A stretch of DNA of 64,000 nt from Gymnothorax reevesii (lineage: Eukaryota > Chordata > Actinopteri > Anguilliformes > Muraenidae): NCBI GenBank assembly GCA_029721435.1, contig CM056586.1:70558607-70622606 (forward strand), given 5' to 3'. The notes beneath the pieces are model-generated. The model made no database searches. It was given only the letters and a program-made list of their open reading frames with translations, and was not told the DNA's origin. Below are positions 1-11,740 of this stretch, in pieces (position 1 is the stretch's first letter; every line of letters starts with the position of its first letter). The translations under genes were made by a program, and so were the position numbers.

Positions 1-260
1 GTTAGGGGGGGCTTGGGTAGTGCGCTCGCTCTGCCTGGTGACAGGTGAGCGAGGCCAGCGATGGCCTTATTGATGCGGCCTGCTCATCAGTCGGGTACTT
101 ATTGTGAGGACTTATGTCACAGCTGATCTCTCCCTGCTGCGAGTCAATCAAATTAATTAGGCTCTGAAATTCTCCGCCATCATTTTCCTCATGCAAATGA
201 CCTGCACTGCGAGACCAAAACAGAGAGAAGTAAATAGTCCTCCCCACAACTGCACTTGAT
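1..260. promoter_or_regulatory. Candidate conserved non-coding element
   Basis: Repeat-free, mixed-composition sequence without a convincing ORF. It contains an octamer-like ATGCAAAT near 192, TTAATTAG near 154 and several TGACAG/GTGACA cores. It lies at the window edge, 15 kb past the lnpk 3' end, on the side that carries HoxD limb enhancers in mammals. The regulatory role is inferred from context only. Confidence 0.3.
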
Positions 261-1975
261 GTACAATATTCTCCTGCATCATTTTATCATAACGGCTGAA
301 GCAAAGGGGTTTTTATGGCTGCAGATCAAGAGATCATAATAGAAGCATATTGACAGATTTTTTTTTCCCATTCAAAGTGCCCTGAGACCTGCTGTAGCAG
401 GAAAATATATCAAAAGCCTATCATCAGTGCTCGGATCTCCCGTGTAAAATCAATGGAGGCCATAGAAGGCTTGAGTTTTCACAGCTCTCCTCCAACATAA
501 GATTGCAGTCGGCAGCGCTGCACCTCAGGAGACGTTTGTAGCTTAGCAACCACGAGACTTTACCGATTAGCTAAGTTACGCCGCGTAGCTATGAAAGCAA
601 TTGTTCATAGTCGCCTTTTGTTCCCGAGGATCGATGTATGTAACTGGCCATGATACAGTAGGAAGTTAATTAAGACCCATGAGTTTGTTAATTACATTAC
701 AATGGTGTCTCCTGGCTCGAATCACTCCTCAACATCCATTAGCTTTCTGCTTAAGCCATGGGAACTGTTTATGATTATTTTGAAGCCTTGACTGCCAGTA
801 ACAAGCTCCTAACTGCTGTGCCCTTAAACTATGTAGAAATCCGCTAACTGCCCACACAAATACACCATTTTCCAGCGTGTTGAGTTCACCTGGTGAAAAG
901 GTTTGAACGTGTGCAAAATTTTCTCAAAATGCAGTTTACTGAAAATCTCAGGATTACTCTCATATTCTTATGGTTTGGCGTCAGAGAAAACATTTTTAAG
1001 CAGGAAAACTGTACTTTTCAGACGATTTTACAGAAAGGCATTTGAGATTGGAATGGATCATCGAGCGAGTGGTGGGGTCTTATTTTTACAAGGACGGATA
1101 CCTTACGACCAGCCCATCCTACCGATGAAAAACAGTATGATGAAAAAATGGACAAACTAGCTGAATGTTTAGTAGCTAGTAGCCTATATACAGAAGACAC
1201 GGGAGTGTAGGACACTACCACACATAGGGAAACCATACAGGGAAGTGTATGTACCCTTCAGGTATTAAGTACGCATTGTAAGCATTCTTCCCAACAAGTG
1301 CATAAGAAGAGTTTGTTTCCAAAATGCAGTAAGAGCAAAATTACAAGAATTGAGCAAATACCATGGAGCGATAGCCCCGTGCTTCTTACACATGGTGCAA
1401 AAATCCTTTTTTAGAAATTGCTGCCACAAGGTGTATTTTCTCATGGTAAAAGTTTTTGTGTTTTTCCATAAAATGAAATAGGCGCCAACACAGAAAAAGC
1501 TGATTCACTGAACATGGGTAAAATGGATATATTGCATTTTGGAAACAAACTTCATATTTACGCAAGCCCTAGTAAGCATGTAAGCTGTTTCATACATAAC
1601 TCTCTTCTTTCCGCGCACCACGCAAACCATCTTGGCACCAAACTGTAGGACTTCTGCAAAGTTAAAATATGAAATAACACATTCACACCCAAACCATCCG
1701 AGAACAAAGCTATTAAACTTCTGCTCAGGTAAAACATGAAATGGCAGGTGACAAACGCCACATGATGATGATTAAACAATTACCTAGAAGCATTAGATCA
1801 TATCTGTTAATGTTTTTGTGCAACAGGAAAAAATCTGTTGGGGGGGGGGTGGGTCCCCACCTTGGTTGGACGAGGGTTAATCAAAAGTTACTGGTTATAT
1901 ATTCCTGTTTGAATAAAGAAGAGCGGACATGACAATATAATGCCATTTTCAAAGATGATGCAATATACCTTCTGG
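261..1975. other. Gene-free AT-rich intergenic stretch
   Basis: No coding similarity, TIR pair or RNA gene recognised. Open frames here are short and lack conserved motifs. A short G run lies near 1841. Part of the segment before 900 may continue the conserved-looking sequence at the window start. Confidence 0.5.
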
Positions 1976-3240
1976 TATGTAAGTACTGTATTTGGACAGT
2001 GAAGAATGAAGTGATTTTGGCGCAGTTTCCCTTCACAAGGGGTTTGAAATGAAACCATCGAGATATGCTTCAGACTTAAGTTCAGACTTTCAGCTTCAAA
2101 TCAAGGGTTTTGTCAAAGAGGACTTAAATGGACATTTTTGACACTTTGTTGGAAGTCATTTGCAGTCAATGACTGACTGAGCTCTGGAACCCAGGAACGC
2201 CACCAGACGTTGATTCTGCTGCCAGGCCTTTACTGCAGACGTCTGCAGTTTCTGTTCATTTTTGGGGTGGTTTACTTTCAGACAGTGACATATATGCTCA
2301 ATCAGTGATTTAGTCAATTTATGCTCCAGTGACCGACTATTGTACTAGGCTATTGTACTGTAGAACATTCTTATTCTTTCTTTTGGAAAAAAATTGGGTG
2401 ACTTTTGCAATATGCTTCGGTTAATTTTTCATTTGAATTCTGAAGTACCAACAAATGAGTTTTGAAGAATTTGGCTGAATTTGAGCAGATAATGAAGCTA
2501 CTGCAATTCAGAACTAAACCCGTTTCTTTTTCAGAAGCCATATCATCGTGGAGTCCAGTACTGAGCTTGTTAGGCCTGCATGCCCACACCATAACACTAC
2601 CTCCACCGTGCCTCACAGATCAGGTGCTATACTTTGGATCATCAGCAGCCCCATATCTTTTCACTGCTGTTCTGGTCTAATCGTTCTGGGAGCAAACATG
2701 TCATTCTAGACATGTACAGGCTTTTTAGACTTTTATTTGGCAAACTTGAATGAGATGTTTTTGTTTTTGAGATTTGCCAGTGGATTACATCTGAAGGTAA
2801 ACCCTTTGTATTTACTCCAGCGAAATCTTCCCTTGATAGTCGACTTTAACAAAGACACACCGTCGTTCTTCATCCGGCCAAATGTTTTGAGATGTGTCTC
2901 CTCAGCAAGGAAAGAATCCCTCTGTTACCCAGGTCTTTTCTGCCTTTTGGGGCTCTTGAGATCATTGGCACATTCTTTTTTTAAAGACTGTTCCAAATAG
3001 TTGCTTCAGCCACACCGAAAGCCTGTGCTATTTCTCGTATGTTTTTTTTTTTTTGGGAAGATTTTTCAGCCAAATGATGGCATGCTTGACTAGCAGTGAC
3101 AGCCCTTTAAAATAAATTCTGGGTGCTAACAGCAACCGATTCCAAATGCAAATGCATCACTTAAAATCAGCTCTAGACCTTTGGAATGCTCACATTAGTC
3201 AGCTATACTGATGGACTTTACAAACTTATAAGTCTGACTA
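1976..3240 (-). mobile_element. Degenerate Tc1-like element
   Basis: The left end resembles a Tc1-type terminal repeat (TATTTGGACAGTG near 1990, then a GTTTGAAATGAAACC motif). On the minus strand around 2560-2616 the Tc1 transposase hallmark HGGGSVMVWAC is readable. Other frames are broken by stops and frameshifts, so no intact transposase exists. The right boundary is approximate: a TCAGCTCTAGACC motif near 3168 resembles a terminal region. Confidence 0.65.
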
Positions 3241-3329
3241 GATAGAAATAGTATAGTTGGGTCAGGAGAACTTTATTTAGATGATTACATCATTGATATG
3301 CAGTTGTCTTAGCGTAAGGAGACACAACA

Positions 3330-3860
3330 GTTTGTGAGGTCATAACCTTGTTTGTGTCCGTGGAGCAGGATTTGAGGAATTAGTGATGTAACCTCGTCCG
3401 GCTTCACTGATCACAATTGCAATGCAGTCAAATGCCTTAAAACAATCCTTGAGGTCATTAAGGCCAGAACCCAAGAGCATTTGTTCAAAGACACTACGTC
3501 CGCCATGCCTCGCCTTTCCAGACCCCAACGTGATCAAGCCATTGGGCTGTGGACGGCTGGAACATCCCAAAATCGTATCGCCCTGTGTTTTGGGGTAAGT
3601 CAACCCACAATCTCAAACCTTGTGGCTTGTTACTAGGAGACTGGAAGCACCAATGATCGACCCTGACCTGGTCAGCCTAGAGTCACGACCCCAGCCCAGG
3701 ACAATCAGATCCGCCTCGTCCACCTGAGCGATTGGTTTCGAACCTGCACCAGGACAGCTCAGGAGACCCCAGGAATCCACAGACTGATAATCAGCAGAAG
3801 AACAGAGAGTCGCCGACTTGGCGGTCACACTCGGTACTGAGATTAGAGTTGATCTTTGTC
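3330..3860 (+). pseudogene. Tc1-like transposase N-terminal fragment
   Basis: From the ATG at 3506 the plus strand reads MPRLSRPQRDQAIGLWTAG with GVSQPTISNL, a paired-like helix-turn-helix, and is stopped by TAG near 3634. In a neighbouring frame it resumes with RPGQPRVTTPAQDNQIRLVH, the typical link to the second DNA-binding subdomain of fish Tc1 transposases. The catalytic domain is absent. Confidence 0.7.
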
Positions 3861-5848
3861 AATTTTGTTGTTAAACTTTTCTTGATTGACTCTTTTCTCG
3901 TTCTTTTTTTGTTGATGTTCTCTGACATTTTGTTGAAGTTGTTGTTATGGGTAAAGTCAATAAATGGTTACAAATTTGAATCCAAGTTTGGCTACAATTC
4001 TGATTATATGTTTTTAAAGTCCATCAGTGTATTTGCCAAACTTCCACAAACAAGCAAATAAACAAATAAATGAGTTCAGAATCCTATAATTGAGCCAGTG
4101 TTCCACTAATGTCAAACTTTACCCCATTCTTAAATTATACCCATCTTACCACTGATTATTATGTTACATAATAATAAAAAACAAACTGCAAATAAGAAAA
4201 AAAAAAACAATAAAAAAAAATTATAAGTGCAGTTCCTTTTAATTAAAAACAAAAGTCTATTTTAGACAGAATAATTTTCCAAGAAAACTTTTATGCAGGT
4301 GATGTAAAAATTTCTGATACTTTTCGACCAAATATGTGAAGCAATTCTAAAGCTTTTCTAAGGTGTTTCAATGTAGGCTACAGAACGACACTTTATTTAT
4401 CAAACTGAGCAGCCATTTTGCTGGGAGGGCAATTCTACCCCACTGAATGATTAAATGCTAATTTCCTTGAGCACATGGTCATTGTCTAAATTCTAAATGA
4501 AACCCAATAATAACATAAATTACATAATAAAGCGCTGGAATACAGCAATAAATCAGAACCATCTCTGGCGTGAATCTCTAATTAATGTCATCTGAACATG
4601 CTTAATTTGTGTTGTTTTAAATGAGTCCAACCTTCCAGGCCATCCGATTAATCCAGCCTAATTACAAATAATAATAACTGTCATCGCATGAATTCCACTT
4701 ACGAGATTTTTTTTTTTGTTTCAGTAATAAAAGTAATTCTAATGCACTTCAAAACTGAGGCATAATTAAGCTTTCAAATTCATCAAACTGACAATTTTTT
4801 ATCTATGAAAACGACAAAAAATTACCCCATTATTACCAAGCATTTCTTGTATCAAAATCTTTTATATCAAAATAAAATCTGCAAGTTTTGTAGTTGCAGG
4901 TATACAATGTACATGCTAGAATGTCCAATGGTATCAAGGTAAACTGAAGGAGTCCAACATATTTCAGCTGGTCTCAGCTATGAGCACCAGCTCAGTTTTA
5001 CATGGCAATGGCGTTAATGTTGTTTGATTTTAATTTGTAGTCCAGTATATTGTGTCCCTCAGTCTTTCTATCATAAACAGGAATAAACTGGCTGCGTCAC
5101 AGGCACTCGGCGTAGATTTTATCACTTTTGGAGGTAGTTTCTGTTTCGCTGCTGTTGTTAATACGTGTTCTTCAGTGAAGGGTCTCCCAGGAGTGCTGCT
5201 CTGAGAGACCAATTACAAGTTCCATCATCAATCATTAGTGTTATTTATTCAGTAAAATGAATTGCTAATTAATAACTGATGAGCATTATGGCCATGAATA
5301 CTGTAAAGCTATTAATTATACCTTGCAGTTTGGGAATATGTTCGTAAAGGACTACCTGGCAAATTACAAGCGGAGCATTATAGGGTTTATGTGTACAAGG
5401 ATGACAGCGCTAAACTCTCCTTATCCGCCCCCACAAGGTTTACTGAGATTATTGCATTCATGAGCGCTGCAGTACAGTGGCTTCACAAAATCATTAGCAA
5501 CAGTGCACGGTCTTGGCAGCTGCTGCCGGGGAGGATTGGACGAGAACTTTAGAGAAACTGAGCCAAGTTCAACATCTTTATTGATGAGGCTGTTATTTAC
5601 AGACCTTACCTGATCTCACGTCTGCGGAACTTGCCCTCAGGTGTCGTGTCCGACCCTGGAAGATTAACTTTAGCGCACAAACTCTTGTTCTCTCTCACAC
5701 TCCGAACAAGGGTGACCACTATTTTCAGGCTTATTTCAACACCAGTGACTGATATTTCGTGCATAAAATGCTTTTATAGCCACACAAGATTTTTCAGGAG
5801 GAAATGAAATGACCCAGAAGTGCACAACCCCCAACGCCAAAGATGAAT
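3860..5848. other. AT-rich intergenic stretch with one conserved-looking block
   Basis: No gene. Contains A-runs near 4196-4220 and a T-run near 4711. The block 4480-4720 is listed separately. The rest shows nothing I can assign. Confidence 0.45.
4480..4720. promoter_or_regulatory. Candidate conserved non-coding element with homeodomain cores
   Basis: Dense TAAT-type motifs (CTAATTAATG near 4578, CCGATTAATCC near 4645, CCTAATTACA near 4658, and ATAAATTACATAATAAAG near 4514) in repeat-free sequence. This density suits a homeodomain-responsive enhancer in a Hox-flanking desert, but AT-rich DNA gives such motifs by chance too. Confidence 0.3.
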
Positions 5849-5980
5849 CCTTTGAGCGCTACATGCAGCTACTGTTGCTCAATGATGTACGATATCAAAA
5901 TCAAAGCTGTTGAAAACCTAGAGAACACATTTTTAAATTTTAAAAAAATATAAATGTAATTATTTCACTGCTCTAAGGGT
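5849..5980. mobile_element. TTAA-type palindromic MITE, copy 1 (internally deleted)
   Basis: Shares the family's opening (CCTTTGAGCGCTACATGCAG), the TTGCTCAATGATG and ATATCAAAATCAAAGCTGTT blocks, and the closing GCTCTAAGGGT. The long central hairpin present in other copies is missing after GAAAACCTA. Confidence 0.7.
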
Positions 5981-6830
5981 GAAGCTTTTATTCCCTTCTG
6001 TGTATTGCATGTTTATCATAAAATTGCGCTTGTAAGATGATACAATACAAAACAGGATTAGTCCAGGCAAATTATGAGTTTGTCAGGCTTTTTTTGGAGA
6101 AAGTATTTCTTCTGAGACACGAGGCACACCCTACTGTGGTCAGAGGGCAGGGACTGTAGTGTAACAGCACACTTTCAGCTAATTCTGAAAACAGCACCTG
6201 CCTCTTCAGAGATAGAACTGCCCTGATCCTCGTTCAAGCCGAGAATGCAATGCCATCACCGGTTCTCGAAACATTACTTTACCGAATGCAGAGTGAACAT
6301 TAAGCCGCTTAAATGTGAATGTTTACTGTCAAATACTTCACAAAATAAAATGGATGTACTAGGGTAATGGCTTTTGCATAAATGCTGTTGATGAGGTTGT
6401 TAGCGTTATTTGCAAATAATGGCTACAATGATGTTTTCATTCAAGAGAATTGTTCTGAGTAAAGGAAAAGAGGTTACGGCAGAGATCACGGAGAGAGGCT
6501 TGCTTTGTAACAGTTTTCTATCTCAGTGATGCTCAAATGATTCCAGTGTGTGCTACAGCGGCAGTAATTACGGTTTAAACAACCCGACTTTGCGCTGCCT
6601 CTTTAATCTCAGGGTCAATTATAATTCCTCCGTCCATCCAACTCTTGACCAGTAGTGGGAAGAACGACCATCCGGCATGTTTGCCAATGATGCTTTTTCT
6701 GCTGGTCCATGCAGGAAATTGATTGATTAGAGTTAAAAGTGAGCTCCACTTCCCAAGAAAGACAACACATCCAGAATATTAAGAGCAAATACCTGGATAA
6801 GAAGATTAATAGAGAAGAGTAATCGTTACA
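5981..6830. other. Intergenic stretch, no gene recognised
   Basis: Repeat-poor sequence between two MITE copies. It has no convincing coding frame or TIR. The part 6360-6620 looks compositionally like non-coding conserved DNA, but I see no decisive motif. Confidence 0.4.
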
Positions 6831-7046
6831 TTAACCCTTAGAGCACTAACTACAGCCATTGTTGCTCAATAATGTAAGATATCAAAATCAAAGCTGCTGA
6901 AAACCTATCGTGTGGCAACTTGTTTAAAAAAGTTCCCCCGTAGGAGCTCTTTTAAACAAGTTGCCACACGATAGGTTTTAAACAGCAAAAGATCTTTTTT
7001 TTAAATATTATTTTTTGAAAATGCATTGCAGTGCTTTAAGGGTTAA
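6831..7046. mobile_element. TTAA-type palindromic MITE, copy 2 (complete)
   Basis: Flanked by TTAA on both sides. The terminal repeats read CCCTTAGAGCACT at the left and AGTGCTTTAAGGG at the right. A long internal hairpin (6895-6982) pairs AAAACCTATCGTGTGGCAAC with its complement around a short centre. TTAA duplication with CCCTT termini is the piggyBac pattern; no transposase is present. Confidence 0.8.
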
Positions 7047-7859
7047 CGGAGTTTGAATGATCTTGTGCTTCTGACCAAAATATTTCTTGCTCTCACTCGT
7101 ATGAACGCGTCACTGTCTGATACTGAATCAGAAAAAAATGACAAATAGTGGAAAGTGATGTTGAGGGAGACAACAGGAGGATTAAGTAGCATGAACACGT
7201 GTAATTCACCCACTTAGGTTTTGAAAATCAGTGAAGCAGCTCTTTAATTTCCCCATTGTCACAATTCAGCACAAATTGTGCACGTTTGTGGCACTTTTTT
7301 TTCATAACTTCATCTCGCAAACTCTATCCCCAACAAACAGAGATGGATTGAGTCATGCATGGCTGTTTAAGCTATCCGGAGTGAAAGTAATAAATGGGCG
7401 AGACGATATTGCTGAATCGCAGCTCAGTACCTTAATCTCTTACTCTGCTCTCTTTATTTGTGACAACACATTAGGTCAAGTGCTTGGCATCTGGCATTTT
7501 TTACAGGATCCCATAGAAAAGCTGCATATTCAAATGAAATTAGAATCCGGTTCTGAGAGAGTGGCTCCGCAACACATTTTTCTCAGGAAAATGGAAGCTG
7601 TCTAAATGCGGCGGATGCTCCATACTTTAAACAACATCATAAAACAAAGATATGTTCTGTATAACAGACACACATCATTTTTTTGTTCTTGCGATTTTAG
7701 TATATCAACCTCTGAGAAAACAAGCTTTTCATGGTAGGCCTATACCCAGCACTTGTAATCCAATAAAAGAAAAACACTTTGCTTCAGGTCGTCAAGCTCT
7801 GAAGTTCGGAATAGAACGATTTCACGAGTAAGCGGATGGTTACTGTCCTTAAATTAATG

Positions 7860-9110
7860 CAATTCTGACTTACAGGCCCCTGCCACTCATCCCCTGACAT
7901 TCACCTGCATTCGGTGGTGATCACTGCACCTCTAACACAGCAGCGCTGCATTAACCCGGCGCATTTAATAAAATGAATTTTCCTAACTAGAGTAGCTGTA
8001 GCGTGGATGGATATTCGCTATAGAATAAAATGATGCACTGCTGATGCTAGCTAAAACAGTATGGAAGGTGTCCAGGAGCGGCCGATACACGCAGAATTAT
8101 AACCCTGTCTGCCAGGGCATCTGAATGACAGTCATAGTTCTCAATCTGCGCGGCTATGAGGCTCCCGCAAATTACATTTAGGTGCGCAGAGCGATGACAG
8201 ACAATTGGAGCCGAAAGAGGAGCGGGGCTCCGGTTAAACGCAGCCTCTTGCTGAAAATGCCATTAGCTCTCCGGACGAGCAGAGGGGTTTGTCTAAATGT
8301 TGATTCGCAGGAGCAAAACGAAGCAAGTATGGGACCCCCCCCAAAGAAAAATACAACGAGCGCCGCGGCCCCAATTTTAAAACCCACAGAAGTTTTATTT
8401 CCGAAAGGCGAAAGATGCAGAGATTGATTTGTGGATTAGTTCCTTATTTTTTTCTGAGCCATTTAATAGAAATAATGTATGGAAGCAATCTAGCGACAGA
8501 CATTTTCGAAAATCTATTCGAGATCATTTCGGCTGAAGCCCCGGCAGTTTGTCTTCTGAAGGGAGGGGAGCAAAGGATAATTGTCTTCAGTCTAGTAAAA
8601 CACAGAATAACTGCCATCACACTTCACTGAGCTTATAGCCAGTCGGTCCCAGGGCCTCTAGAAGATAGAGCAGTTAATGTTCCCTTTTATTTTAGAGGAT
8701 ATGTCACTTGTATCACAGATTTATACCATGATACAGCAATTTCGTCCAAACAGATGGATAATGGTGTCAGACGGGGGGAAAAACGCCTTGTTGTTATTGA
8801 GTTCCGCACAGATTGTTTAGATCGAAGCTCGTACCGAACAGGTCCTCGTGCGCTTTCGGATCTTAATCTGCTTAATCGCCCCGGCATTAAATTTCATAAT
8901 TTTCGTTTAAAGGGGGAAAATTTCGTCGTAATGGCTTCCTAATAGCGAACGCAAAGGATACAAATCTGAGCAGCCCGGTACGCCAGCTCTGCTATAAGCA
9001 CTGCTGATTTATAGTGCTCTTTATGACAGAGAGGAAAATGATCTGCCGCAGGTATAAATCAGGTGAAGAGTAGGAAATTGAACTTAGATATCATCTTGTC
9101 AGACGGTTAA
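7860..9110. promoter_or_regulatory. Candidate cluster of conserved non-coding elements
   Basis: About 1.2 kb without recognisable repeat, balanced in composition, with recurrent posterior-Hox/Cdx-type cores (TTTATAGTGC and CTTTATGACAG near 9010-9030, GGTATAAATCAGG near 9051, TTTATTTTAG near 8688) and TGACAG Meis-type cores (8195, 9024). Open frames at 8182-8427 and 8754-8942 have no recognisable motif and I treat them as non-coding. This is the strongest enhancer-like block in the left flank. Confidence 0.35.
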
Positions 9111-9339
9111 TGCTCTTCCTCCTGTCACATTCGATAGGGCCAATTTGGAGAATCCTGCAGAGGTAAAAAGAAGACAATTAACAATGACAGTGTAGTAATA
9201 GATGAAGCCATAAACTGAAGCTGCTGCCTGCAGGATGCTTCGTATGATTTCCACATGAGGTACTGCCAGGGCTGCGTATAAGTCCGAGGCCCGTTCCCCA
9301 ACAGCATCACGATACTGTACCGGTTTTAGCATTGCTCAG

Positions 9340-11740
9340 CTCCTGTGTTCACTTTAGACGGAAGCACAATTACCAAGAGTATTTCGAGAGTCACAACCAT
9401 CCCTTCATCCAATTTTGCTCGGAAAACAAGGCTGATGTTGTGGGCGTATTTTCCGCTTTGGTAAATCTGCCGTTATGTCGCCCATTGATTTCCAATACCG
9501 GAGCCATTTACTGCATGTTCACTGCCACCTCCAATGCAGTCAATATTCGGGAAATATTTATTCAGGGTTTCAGATATTATGCAAAGAACCTGACCTGTAA
9601 GGGATGCGCTTTAAATCGTCAAACCACTTAAAAGGAGGGGTCAAAGGTTAAATGAGTGAAATATCACCATGAAATAGGACATACAAAACAACCGCCCATC
9701 TCCCAGAGGCGTTTTCAATGTCACCTCCTCATAATTGAAAAGAAAAAAAGGGGGGATGTTCTTTCGGAAGAAAACAAAAGGGACAAATCCAAGGTATACG
9801 TTGTGTATTTTCTATCAACGCTGCTCCCAGCTCAGCGTAATATTCAGGCCGAATGGGTCAAATCCAATACGGAAGGAGAAATTCTGCTTGTGTCCTTGAG
9901 AGCTGGTGTTAAGGGCATATCTGTGGTTTCAGCAGGACTTCAGCACTGAAGGGCAGAGACATCTTTCCCATCATAGCAAAGGCAGTCTGGCACTAATAGT
10001 TTGAGAAGTGGGCTGGTAAACCAAGGGTTACAGGGGTCATTCCCAAATTAGTACATTCTCGTCATGTCCAGCCGCGCACCTGAGCTGTACACAATAAAAA
10101 TAAATTGTTACACTAGTATACAATCAGCAGCACAAATGGATACTATTTGAAATAATAGTATTTATTTAGAAAGTCATCCTGGATAAGAGTACTACAATTG
10201 GCGGTTTCATCAGTGGCCATATTTTGTTAGCGATCCATCGTCTGCATTTTGTTTGTTATCATGAAAGAGTGGGTAAGACGGCAAGAATGAAGTCACATAT
10301 GGGTGCTGAATAATAGGTCGCATCGACTCGCCAAGATCACTGCATGAAATTATACAACAAAAAATGCGTAAACTGGGGGAAAAAAAAACTCAAACACCCT
10401 TGTGAGACTTGAAGGTCAGTGAAAAGCTCAGTCTTAACACGCGCTTTAGGTCATGTAATAACTTGTAAAATCTTTGTTTACTTGTAGTGAAAATGCCAGC
10501 TTGTTTAAAGTTCCTCGTTTCCTCACAAAATTGTGCAATACCACTGAAGAGCCTCACCTAATAAATAAAAAAAATGTACTAATCAACAAAATGATAGAAA
10601 TAAGATTTTAAGTTTAAATTTGAGAATATCTGGCAGCTAGGTTTGCAGACTCTGTATAGGTGCAGCTTGGGGTGCAAGAGCGACCACGACAGCGATGAAC
10701 CGAAGATGGCTGAGCCAGTGACAACAGAAGCCAGCGGCCTCGTGACAACTAGGGGCTTCATGCTTAACAGGGTTACGGACGCGATACCATCAGTTTGGGT
10801 TGATACAGCTGGCTGCTCAAGTGCCTCCTACAGGCCAACCTAGTGCTTTTTCGTTCCATTCTGAGTAAGCAAATATTCAGATTCCCTCCCTCCGTATCCT
10901 GCGCATGAAAGGCTTGAAACTGTCGATAAGAAGCTGAGGCTAACAGACGCGTCTCAGAGGAGAACTGCCACCTGTCTGCACTTCGAGATGGCAGTAGGAG
11001 TCGCACCTGAGCATGCCTGTACGTAATTCACCGATTGGACCTTCCAGATTTGGGTGGAATGGGAGATTCCAATTAAAAAAAAGAAAAAGTTACTAACTTA
11101 TCTTTGGTTTTTGCGGCATAAAACCAAGGTCTGGGCAGGATGGGGTGATTCCCATGTGATCAGGGAGGGGAGGAGTCATCATATCATCATATTAAATTAA
11201 ACCACCACAACAATAACATTTAAAGGAAAAATCCTAAGTATAACAGGCATCGTAATTCACAAGACGTCAGGTAATCCAGACCACAGTTAACAATAATGAC
11301 GGAAACCAACTGAAGTTCTGTAATGATGCTCCATTCGGGATGCAATGATTGGTTATATTTGAGTGAGAGGAGTTGATTTCATTTAAAAGTCTGAGTTAGA
11401 GAAGTAAAGCCTGATATTGACTAGCAAGTACACATTTAGTAAAACCAATCACGATGGTTTTGAGCGGTGGTGAGTGTGAAGCTTTGTGAGCGCAATAAGA
11501 GCATCATCGTCATGTCCCATCATTCAACTTCTGTCAATGACGGTGCCATCGTCAGCGCTGTTTTTCAACTTCCGTAAAAGAACAGGCAGACTTTGCTGTC
11601 CCCTCATTGGTTCAGTTTGGCCACATGGTGATGATCAATGTGCCGCCCACCTTGATATGACCAAATTCTCAATTCTCCCCTCAGATTTTCCAGTACTTGG
11701 CCCTTGCTTCTGTAAACTGTAAATGAATGAACAATTAAAA
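9340..11740. other. Intergenic stretch, no gene recognised
   Basis: Several short open frames, none with a domain, splice consensus pattern or family I recognise. Composition changes near 10010 and 11200 suggest an old insertion (phrases such as GGGTGATTCCCA and GGGGTCATTCCCA recur near 11140 and 10030), but I could not define terminal repeats. Confidence 0.4.

Noticed and set aside
10643..10843. Short plus-strand open frame starting MQTLYRCSLGCKSD
   Set aside because: No family resemblance or splice evidence.
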